Source: Agelaius tricolor (Eukaryota; Chordata; Aves; Passeriformes; Icteridae). From it: 64,000 nucleotides of DNA. The translations under genes were made by a program, and so were the position numbers. This document shows, piece after piece, positions 42,937-51,618 of the stretch. Numbering within the stretch: the first letter of the stretch is position 1; every line of letters begins with the position of its first letter. Below the pieces are notes generated by a model. That model ran no database searches. It saw only the letters and a program-made list of their open reading frames with translations, and had not been told where the DNA came from. The stretch lies in assembly GCA_023055355.1 (NCBI GenBank), contig JALJCS010000034.1, positions 882,001-946,000 of the forward strand, given 5' to 3'.

Positions 42937-43718
42937 CGTGACTGAACATTTCATCACCTGTAAGCTGACCATCCTTAGCATAGAGGACTCCAAATTTAAA
43001 ATTCACCGATCCCTGGAAAATAAAACCAAATATTATTTGGTAAACAGTCAAACAGAAGACATAAAAATTTGTTTCCTCTAATCTTTGCATACATCCAACA
43101 CATTAGAACATACTTTTTATACCATCTCCTAATACATAATGATTTACCTTTAAACTTTGATAGTATAGCATAAAATCATTAACTTAGATGGGTGATCAAT
43201 TATGATTAAGTTGGTGCTTCAAGTTATTTTTGCTGTCAGGTTCCAAAAAACATGACTTCTTTTTACTGTAACGAGCAATTGATTTAGAAGTCATCAAAAG
43301 CCCATCAAAATACAAAGCCGTATTCACCGGACGGGTCTGTGAGCAAGAAGTAGTTAGGCTTGTACTCACCTCTTGCCCTTCAAGAACCAATAAATCCTGT
43401 CAACAAAAACAGCATCTTTAGCCCCCTCCTATTAAAGATTCTACAAGGATGATGGTTTTATTGGTGTTTAGAAGTTTGGATTTGAAATGGCCAGTTCAAT
43501 GGATAAAGAGACAGTTTAAGTAGTATTAGATTCTTATTATTATTATTCTTATTAGCTACTGGAAGAAACAAACCAGTAGGATCTATACTTAATTACTTCT
43601 ATTTCCAGGAAATCATAAAGAAAAAGAACCAAACCAAAAAAAGTCACTTCCTACCTTTTGTATCTCAGGATGAAAAATGTCTCTTGGGCTCTTCTCCAGT
43701 TTCTCCAGACTCCTGGCA
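42937..43718 (-). pseudogene. GARNL3: three exons of a Rap/Ran-GAP domain gene, GARNL3-like fragment
   Basis: On the minus strand exon 43718-43655 encodes ARSLEKLEKSPRDIFHPEIQ plus K, exon 43396-43370 encodes DLLVLEGQE, and exon 43012-42937 encodes GSVNFKFGVLYAKDGQLTG then DEMFSH. Order and phases agree with the start of the Rap-GAP catalytic domain of GARNL3, a putative GTPase activator for Rap-type G proteins. Acceptors are AG and donors GT. Upstream and downstream exons, including the rest of the catalytic domain, were not found. The usual DDEMFSN reads GDEMFSH here. The frames themselves are intact, so a functional gene with distant exons cannot be fully excluded, but the missing next exon within 1.9 kb and the altered residues favour a relocated fragment. 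Confidence 0.75.
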
Positions 43719-44800
43719 CTGAAATGCAAATGAACGAGTGCTTTATAGGAGGGCAAGTGCACATTCCAACCCCGAACCCCCAACCGATGGCAGTTACAGC
43801 GCTTACAAAATGAATCCTTCCCAGAGCCTCTGGGAAATGGAACGGTCTGTGCAACTGCCATTTCTTCCCCAAAATACTGACTCCCAACACTTCCTAAACT
43901 GAGTTTGCATTTTAAAAACAGAAATTAGGGAGACTCAGGGTGGAGATCAGGTTGAAATTGATTTCCTTCTAAAGCACAGGGGCTCTGTTCCATCACCCTT
44001 CACTTGGGCTCCACACGGAATCACGGGGAGCATTTTAGGAGGGCTCAAGAACCAATTCTATTTCTCTCTTTTTTCTAGTGCTCTCTCTTCCTAAATAATT
44101 CAAGGCAAGTCAAATGAAAAAGGACAAGTTCAGCAGCAAATTCACACTTTTTCCCTTTGTCTGCTCAAGAACAGGCTTTAAAACCACTTCTTGCTGCCTT
44201 CAACGGTTAAGACTTGCAAAACGGTTTCGCAAGTTTGATAGGTTTATCATAAAAACCACAGAACGCAAGCTCTGAATGACAGGAAAAGGTACACAGGCAA
44301 ATATCTCAGCTGATGGTGGCTTATTTGCAAACACAGACCTTAACGGAGATTGCACGGAGAATGTTTCAGTGGGACTCTAAGGGAAAAATATTTTCTGAGT
44401 ACCCTGTAAACAAGAAAAGCTAGGATATATTACAGGACATACCCACGTGTTCTGCATATTCAAATAGGATTATCAATAAAAACATTTAAGAAGGAAGAAA
44501 ACCAAGGTAATTTTACTCAGCTATATTTACTGCCGATTTAGAGGGAAAAAAAAAAAAAAAAAAAAAGTGAACCAGAAACGCCTACAGTAGAACTTTAAAA
44601 CAATTGCTTGGATAAAAGCAGCTCATGGAACATGAAGTAGAAAAAAAGCGAAACCAGTATCAGACCTGCCTATTTTCTTACCATTGCACAAGAAAATCCG
44701 ACAAGCGGTAGAAAGTCACTGCCTAAAACCGATCCTAGGATGTAACCGAGAACAATGGAGGCATTTGCGAATCTAAACGGAAACCTTTTCCGGACCCTAG
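43719..44800. other. DNA between the GARNL3-like fragment and the CpG island
   Basis: AT-rich sequence with an A22 run at about 44,548. No upstream GARNL3 exon was recognised. Confidence 0.5.
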
Positions 44801-45725
44801 TGTCAAATCACACGTTTTGTCTCTCAGCAGCTCGAGGCTGGAGAGCATTTCCCCTGGGGGTCGGGAGGGCAGGGGCACAAGGGGCTGAGTTTGCCGATCG
44901 CACCTGTGCCATCAGAAGGATCCAGCCCGGCGCTCCTTGCGCTCGCCATTCTCCGGGCCATCGCTGTGTTTTACTGCTCAGCGATGCCGCTCCATCTGTT
45001 TGCGTGGAAGGAAGAGCCACGAGCACTGAGGCACTCAGCAGCCGTGTCATGCCAGCGATGTCGAGCGCTCTCTGCTCGCAAGGCTGAGCCCGCCGCGGAG
45101 CCGCCTCCGCAGCCGCTCGTCCGCCCCCGCCCGCAGCAGCGGCAGCGGCCCGAGGGAGACGCTGCAGCTCGGCGGCTCCCGCGCCTCCGCCAGCCCGAGG
45201 GCAGCCGCCGCACAGTGACCGCGGCAGCGCCCGGCGCCGCTCGCCCGGGGCGGCTCCTGCAGCTCCCGGCCCGCGGCAGCAAAGCACCGCCCGGCGCTCC
45301 GCCATCGGCGGGCGGCAGCGCGCCCCGCCCGAGCCGAGCCCCCGCCACCGGGACCGCTGAGCGAGGCCGAGGCACCGGGCGGACGCCCCTTCCGCGCCGC
45401 TCGGCTCCGTGCGGGCGGCCGGACGGAGGCTTCGCCCCTCCAGCGTCGCTGCCGCGGCTCCGTCCCGCGCGGGACAGGCGCCGGGAGCTCCCCGCGCCCA
45501 GCCCGCTCCCCCGGCACGCGGCCGCCTCGGGCCGCCAGCCACTCCTACGGCGCGTCGGCCGTTGCGTCAGACGCCGCGCTTTACGGCCGCAGGGCCTGCC
45601 GGGAGTTGGAGTCTCGGACTGACAGCCACCGCTCCGTTCTCCGCCACCGGGAGCTGCGCTCCCGCCAGGGGATCAAACGGCTCCTTCGCTCCTGGGCGCG
45701 GAAGCACCTTAGGCAGCACCGCCCC
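44800..45725. promoter_or_regulatory. CpG island promoter with a ZNF143-like site
   Basis: Dense CpG and GC-rich sequence 1.1 kb upstream (minus strand) of the GARNL3-like exons. TGCCGGGAGTTGGAGTCTC at 45,597-45,615 is close to the ZNF143/STAF consensus, which usually marks promoters. At 45,562-45,587 it contains a single copy of the monomer amplified at 47.5-48.2 kb. The transcription direction is not determined. Long open frames on both strands are typical of CpG-rich DNA. Confidence 0.6.
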
Positions 45726-45734
45726 TCCCGAATG

Positions 45735-46239
45735 TCCTTTCTTTTCCACTCCAACTCTTTTTTCTTTTTTTCACTCTGTTTTTCACCCCCTTTTCCACTT
45801 TCGCTCTTTCTTTTTCACTCTCACCCTTTTCCTTTTTCATTTTTTTTCTTCCTTTCTCTTCCTCCTTTTTTTTTTCTTCCTTTCCTGTTTCCTTTTCTTT
45901 CTTTCGCTCTTTCTTTCTGTCTTTCTCTATTTCTTTCTTTCTCTCGCTCTCTTCCTGTCTCTCTCTTTCTTTCTTTCTGTCTGTCTTTATTTCTTTCTCT
46001 CTCTTTCTTTCTTTCTCTCTGTCTCTCTCTCTTTCTTTCTTTCTCTCTGTCTCTCTTTCTCTCTGTCTCTCTTTCTTTCTCTCTATCTCTCTCTGTCTCT
46101 CTCTCTGTCTCTCTCTCTGTCTCTCTCTTTGTCTCTCTTTCTTTCTCTCTCTCTTTCTTTCTCTCTGTCTCTCTTTCTGTCTCTCTTTCTTTCTCTCTGT
46201 CTCTCTTTCTGTCTCTCTTTCACTCTGTCTCTCTTTCTG

Positions 46240-46274
<35 letters not shown>

Positions 46275-46369
46275 CTCTCTTTCTCTCTCTCTCTTTCTTT
46301 CTTTCTCTCCGTCTCTCTTTCTGTCTCTCTCTCTGTCTCTCTCTCTCTTTCTTTCTTTCTCTCTGTCTC

Positions 46370-46420
<51 letters not shown>

Positions 46421-46425
46421 CTATT

Positions 46426-46488
<63 letters not shown>

Positions 46489-46591
46489 CTATTTCTTTCT
46501 CTCTCTCTTTCTTTCTTTCTCTCGCTCTCTTCCTGTCTCTCTCTTTCTTTCTTTCTGTCTTTCTCTATTTCTTTCTCTCTCTCTTCCTGTC

Positions 46592-46642
<51 letters not shown>

Positions 46643-46993
46643 CTATTTCTTTCTCTCTCTCTTTCTCTTCCTGTCTCTCTCTTTCTTTCTTTCTCTCTCT
46701 ATTTCTTTCTCTATTTCTTTATCTATTTCTTTCTCTTGCTCTCTTTCTGTCTCTCTTTATTTCTTTCTCTCTCTCTTTCTTTCTTTCTTCCTTTCCTTTT
46801 TCCTTTTCTTTCTGTCTCTCTTTCTTTCTTTCTTTCTGTCTCTATTTCTCTCTTTCTTTCTCTCTCTCTCTCTCTCTTTCTTTCGCTCTCTTTCTGTCTC
46901 TCTCTTTCTTTCTGTCTCTCTTTCTTTCTGTCTCTGTCTCTTTGTCTCTCTCTCTTTCTTTAATTCTTTCTCTCTTTCTTTCGCTGTATTTCT
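45735..46993 (+). repeat. 1.25-kb polypyrimidine microsatellite tract, (CTTT)n/(CT)n
   Basis: Almost uninterrupted C and T: TTTC, TCTC and CTGT words with hardly any purine other than scattered G or A. The complementary strand is polypurine. Such mirror-symmetric tracts can form triplex (H-) DNA. Frames of over 500 codons rich in Phe, Leu and Ser are artefacts. It directly abuts the CpG island. Confidence 0.97.
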
Positions 46994-47200
46994 AATCTTG
47001 GCTTTCCATTCTAGCTTTAGAATAAAAAAAAGCAGCAGTAGAAACGTTCAGGCGACTGGGGAGTGCAAAAAACCCCAAAACGGCAATGATTTTAGGAAAA
47101 CTATTTCCTCCATGGGAGCCTGAAATTTTCTACAGCTGCAGGTAACATAGAGCTTTTATTTCTTCTTCTATATAGATTATACTTTATACTCTATTTATAC

Positions 47201-47400
47201 AGTGCCCCCTGCCGTCTGCTTTGGCGCACTGCAGGCACAGCGCCCCCTGCCGTCTGCATGGGCGCACTGCAGGCAGAGCGCCCCCTGCCGTCTGCTTTGT
47301 CGCACTGCAGGCAGAGCGCCCCCTGCCGTTTGCTTTGGCGCACTACAGGCACAGCGCCCCCTGCCGTCTGCATCGGCGCACTGCAGGCAGAGTGCCGCCG
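47201..47400 (-). repeat. five-unit 38-bp array, each unit with a CTCF-like core
   Basis: Units start at about 47,202, 47,240, 47,278, 47,316 and 47,354 with exact 38-bp spacing; a sixth (47,392) is degenerate. Each carries AGCGCCCCCTGCCG (first unit AGTGCCCCCTGCCG), close to the reverse complement of the CTCF core, plus GGCGCACTGCAGGCA. The motif orientation is minus, facing the plus-oriented sites at 29.9 and 32.9 kb. Confidence 0.85.
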
Positions 47401-47515
47401 AATGACGTCAGCCCGTCGACACGGCGCCCCGCCCAGGACACGCCCACTCGGGCGGCCGTTGCCATCTTGTACGGCACCCCGTGTCGGCCAGGGCGCCGCC
47501 AGCCTGTACGGCACA
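47401..47515. promoter_or_regulatory. promoter-like patch with CRE and YY1 motifs
   Basis: A full palindromic CRE (TGACGTCA, 47,403-47,410) and a YY1 core (GCCATCTTG, 47,461-47,469) lie in CpG-rich DNA between the CTCF-like array and the 27/28-bp minisatellite. This combination is typical of housekeeping-type promoters. No gene body could be recognised on either side. Confidence 0.45.
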
Positions 47516-48240
47516 ATTTTACGGCAGTTGCGCTTTACGGCACCTTTTGCGAGAGTCGCGCTTTACGGCACCTTTTGCTACAGCCGCGCTTTACGGCACC
47601 TTTTGCGACAGTCGAGCTTTGCGGCAGTTTTACGACAGTCGCGCTTTACGGCACCTTTTGCGACAGCCGCGCTTTACGGCAGTTTTACGACAGTCGCGCT
47701 TTACGGCACCTTTCACAACAGTCGCGCTTTACGGCACCTTTCACAACAGTCGCGCTGTATGGCAGTTTTACGACAGTCGCGCTTTACGGCACCTTTTGCG
47801 ACAGCCGCGCTTTACGGCACCTTTTGCGACAGTCGCGCTTTGCGGCAGTTTTACGACAGTCACGCTTTACGGCACCTTTCGCGACAGCCGCGCTTTACGG
47901 CACCTTTTGCGACAGCCGCGCTTTACTGCACCTTTTACGACAGTCGCGCTTTACGGCACCTTTTGCGACAGCCGCGCTTTACTGCACCTTTTACGACAGT
48001 CGCGCTTTACGGCACCTTTTGCGACAGTCGCGCTTTACGGCACCTTTTGCGACAGCCGCGCTTTACGGCACCTTTCGCGACAGTTGCGCTTTACGGCACC
48101 TTTTGCGACGGTCGCGCTTTGCGGCAGTTTTACGACAGTCGCGCTTTACGGCACCTTTCACAACAGTCGCGCTTTACGGCACGTTTTACGACAGTCGCGC
48201 TTAACGGCACCTTTTGCGACAGTCGCGCTTTATGGCATTA
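47516..48240 (+). repeat. 26-copy 27/28-bp minisatellite
   Basis: I count 26 copies of a unit containing CAGTCGCGCTTTACGGCA or CAGCCGCGCTTTACGGCA. Two linker types alternate: CCTTTTGCGA (28-bp unit) and GTTTTACGA (27-bp unit), with a subtype CCTTTCACAA. The order suggests higher-order amplification. Open frames through the array are artefacts. The array grades into AT-rich repeats at its right end. Confidence 0.95.
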
Positions 48241-49497
48241 CCCTTTATGGAACTTTTATGGTACTTTACAGCACTTTACGGTTTTTATTTTGTTTTTAAT
48301 CTATTTTTATTTTTTTTTAATTTTTTTTTTTACTTAATGTTTATTTTTAATTTTTCAAGCTTTTATTTTTCTAATTCTATTTTTTATTTACTTATTATTT
48401 TTCATTTTTCTATTTCTAAAGCTTTTTTTTTTTTAATTTTATTTTTAATTTAATTTTTATTTTTTCTATTTTTAAAGCTTTTTTTTTTAATTTAATTCTT
48501 TAAAAGTTTTTCTATTTTTAGGGCTTTAATTTTATTTTTTAGTTTTATTTTTATTTTTCAATTTTTAAAACACTTATTTTATTTTTCTAGTTATATTTTT
48601 TATTTAATTTTTATTTTTAATCTTTATATTTATAAGGAATTTTTTTTTTTTTTTTTTTAATTTTTGATTAAATTTATATTTTTTTCTATTTTTAAAGTTT
48701 TTATTTTTTTTTTATGTAGTGCTGCCCAGACCAACTCAAGCTGGTGATTGTGGTGGTGTTTGAGGGTCTTGCATTACGGCACTACCTTTCATGGAACTCT
48801 TACAGCACTTCACAGTTTTTATTTTGTTTTCCATTTATTTTAAATTAATTTTGTTTTTTTACTTTTATTTAATTTTTATTTTTAATTTTTCTATTTTTAA
48901 AGCATTTTTATTTTAGTTTTTAATTTTATTTTTTATTTGCTTATTATTTTTAATTTTTCTATATTTAACGTTTTTATTTTATTTTTTATTTTTTAAATTT
49001 ACTTACTATTTTTAATTTTTCTATTTCTAAAGATTTTTATTTTTTATTTTTTTAAGTTTAAACTTTTCTATTTTTAAAGCATTTATTTTTTTATTTTTTA
49101 TTTAATTTTTATTTTTAATTTTTTTATTTTTAGAGCTTTAATTTTATTTTTTAATTTTATTTTTTATTTTTCTATTTTTAAAGCTTTTATTTTATTTTTC
49201 TAATTTTATTTTTTATTTATTTTTTATTTTTAATTTTTCTATTTTTAAAGGTTTTTTTTTTTTTTTTATTCAGTGCTGCCCAGACCAACTCAAGCTGGTG
49301 ATTGTGGTGGTGTTTGAGGGTCTTGCATTACGGCACTACCTTTTATGGAACTCTTACAGCACTTTACAGCACTTTACAGTTTTTGTTTTGTTTTTCATTT
49401 ATTTTAAATTAATTTTGTTTTTTTACTTTTATTTAATTTTTATTTTTTTCTATTTTTAAAGCATTTTATTACATTTCATTTGGTGCTGCCCAAACCT
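48241..49497 (+). repeat. AT-rich higher-order repeat, period about 553 bp
   Basis: Long TTTTTATTTTTAATTTTTCT-type DNA is punctuated by a conserved segment GCTGCCCAGACCAACTCAAG...GTGATTGTGGTGGTG...CATTACGGCACTACC at 48,721 and 49,274, with a shortened version at 49,485 and a right-end variant at 48,232. The punctuating segment carries both a piece like the minisatellite monomer and a piece like the LTR end at 50,455. Confidence 0.85.
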
Positions 49498-49534
49498 GCT
49501 GTAGTGCATTTTTATACTTTATAATACTTTGAAG

Positions 49535-50013
49535 TCATTTTGTTTTGTATCCCCATATTTTTCCCAAATGGTTTATCCCAAACTGTACCCACCTCCTTCT
49601 CCCTGTGTTATCCCTCTCCCAGGATGAGATCATCCCCCAACCCCCACCCTGGCTCTCTGTCAATCACTCAGCCTCCCATCCCCTCCATGCAGAAGTTTCG
49701 GTCCAAGTCGTCCAGTGATCAGCCAGAGGCCAGGGGTCAGCCCCCCAAGCCTTGCCCCATACGCTGTCCTGTATGTCTATGCCCCAGCATCCATCCCTTA
49801 GGGTCACTTATTGGTTGGTAAAATGTTATCTACTTTGGGTTTCCACCTCCCTTTAAATGTGACCTTGGCACATCTCCCTGGGGCTCTTGGCAGGAGGCCC
49901 CTGAGGTGCAGGAGCTCCTTTGGGACTCCTAATAAAACCTTGGATTAACCCCTGCTAAGAGTCGGCCCTTTATCATCTACCGCTGTCTCTTGTGTCTCTT
50001 GTGCTACACAGGG
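49535..50013 (+). mobile_element. LTR of an endogenous retrovirus, plus strand
   Basis: Features fitting an LTR: GTATCCCCATATTTTTCCC near the start, a CT-rich U3-like body, AATAAAACCTTGGATTAACC with the signal at 49,930-49,935, and a U5-like CTTTATCATCTACCGCTGTC ending near TGCTACACAGGGG. I recognise this wording from avian LTRs but cannot name the family. No internal retroviral domains are present. The start is uncertain. Confidence 0.6.
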
Positions 50014-50362
50014 GCCCAGCCCAGGTGCCCTCAGCACCCTCGGGGCACAGAGAGTGTCTCCCCCCAGCCCAGGTGCCCTCAGCACCCTCGGGGCACAGAC
50101 AGAGAGTGTCTCCCCCCAGCCCAGGTGCCCTCAGTTCCCTCGGGGCACACACAGAGAGTGTCTCCTGCCAGCCCAGGTGCCCTCAGCACCCTCGGGGCAC
50201 AGAGAGTGTCTCCCCCCAGCCCAGGTGCCCTCAGCACCCTCGGGGCACACACAGAGAGTGTCTCCCCCCAGCCCAGGTGCCCTCAGCACCCTCGGGGCAC
50301 AGACAGTGTCTCCCCCCAGCCCAGGTGCCCTCAGCACCCTCGGGGCACAGACAGTGTCTCCC
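50014..50362 (+). repeat. seven-copy 48/52-bp minisatellite
   Basis: The unit AGCCCAGGTGCCCTCAGCAC plus CCTCGGGGCACAGAGAGTGT and CTCCCCCC repeats seven times; spacing alternates 48, 52, 52, 48, 52, 48 bp, the difference being an extra ACAG. It is bounded by an LTR on the left and a reversed LTR on the right. Confidence 0.93.
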
Positions 50363-50454
50363 CGCTCTCGGCCGTGTCAGGGCTGCCCCCCGGTGTCTGC
50401 CGACTCGGGACTGGCCGAGGGTTACTGAGAGGCTCACACAAACCCGCTCGGCCG

Positions 50455-50850
50455 CTGATTGTGGCGGTGTTTGAGGGTCCCCAGGACGAGGGAAGAGACG
50501 AGAATCTTGACTCCACCTCTCAGAAGGCTGAAATATTATTTTATGATCTCTATTATATTAAAAGAAAATGAGATAGTAGAACTATACTAAAAGAGCAAGG
50601 AGACATCAGAAAGCTGGAAAAGAATGAATAATAAAAACCTGGGACTGCTCACAGCCCTGACACAGCTGGACCATGATTGGTCATTAAGTAGAAACACTGC
50701 ACAGGAGACCAATCCAAGATGCCCCTGTTGCTAAACCATCTCCAGCCCACACTCCACAGCCAGCAGATCGTTATTGGTTCCATTTCTGTTCTGAGGCTTC
50801 TCAGGAGAAAAATCCCAGCAAAAGGATTTTCATCAAACACGTCAGTGCCA
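50455..50850 (-). mobile_element. solo LTR, same family as at 371, antisense
   Basis: Reverse-complemented, it follows the same order as the LTR at 371-753: GATGAAAATCCTTTTGCTGG, GATCTGCTGGCTGTGG, ATTGGTCTCCTGTGCAG, TTTTAGTATAGTTCT, AATATTTC near the signal region, GGAGTCAAGATTCTCGTCTC, and an end CAAACACCGCCACAATCA. It is diverged from the first copy. No target-site duplication was identified. Confidence 0.7.
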
Positions 50851-51505
50851 GGTGATGGCACAGGCAGCATGGGCCGGCCGAGGTCACTGTGTCATCCCTG
50901 CCAGCCCAGGTGTCACAGCAAGGAGGAGAGAGTTCACCCTGTGCTCACCCTGCAATACAGAGCAATACAACACAACACACATATTAACACAAGATGATAA
51001 CCTTTTTCTATTTTCTTTACATGTGGATTTATTGTTACAGGAAACCCAAAACAACAAAAGCACGCAAAAAACAACACTCATCTACAATTAACACCCCCTT
51101 CAGATGACACACGAAGTCACCATCCCTCTCATCACAACTGCTAAATTACACCCCAGCAATCATTGGTCCTCGGGAACGTGGTTCCCGGGAGCCTCAAAAA
51201 AATCTTCCTGCCTGACAAAAACCCCAGTCCCTGGACAGTCCGCGCCCAAACTCTGGTGATGAACGTCACCTCACAGACCGACTGGGACCGAGAAAAAAAA
51301 AACAGCCGGGGGGGGGGGGAAACCCAGCTGGGGATTTTTTATTCTAAATTTGAAAATGAGTTGAAAAACTTGAAAAGCAAAAGTCACACACACAAGGTTA
51401 AATCCAGTAATCCAGTCGGCATGCGCTGACACACGCAGAGATGAGCAGACGCAGACAGACACAGACACATGCTCTCACACACGCTCACACGCTCTTCCCA
51501 CTTAC
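50851..51505. other. spacer with G13 run and CA-rich DNA
   Basis: Contains a G13 run at about 51,307-51,319 and ACACAC-rich sequence at 51,440-51,500. No gene seen. Confidence 0.5.
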
Positions 51506-51618
51506 ACACTCGCTGCGGCCCTTACTCGAGACGCTGAAGAACGTGCTGCCACACATCTTCTGGCTGCGCTCCTTGACGTCAGTTGGTAGGTTCTGGGGAA
51601 ATCGGTAGCCTCGGGGAC
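51506..51618 (-). CDS. possible exon, 113 bp, unrecognised
   Basis: Acceptor CGTCTCACAG is followed by 37 open codons (PRGYRFPQNLPTDVKERSQK, then MCGSTFFSVSSKGRSEC) and donor TGT|GTAAGT. Its composition is protein-like and without repeats. It may belong to the same minus-strand gene or to an independent gene fragment. Confidence 0.35.

Noticed and set aside
45409..47123. Open frames of 528 and 505 codons
   Set aside because: They run through the CT microsatellite and encode only Phe/Leu/Ser repeats; composition alone explains them.
47221..48337. Frames of 270-360 codons
   Set aside because: They read through the 38-bp and 27/28-bp arrays; repeated RFTAPF-type peptides follow from the repeat.
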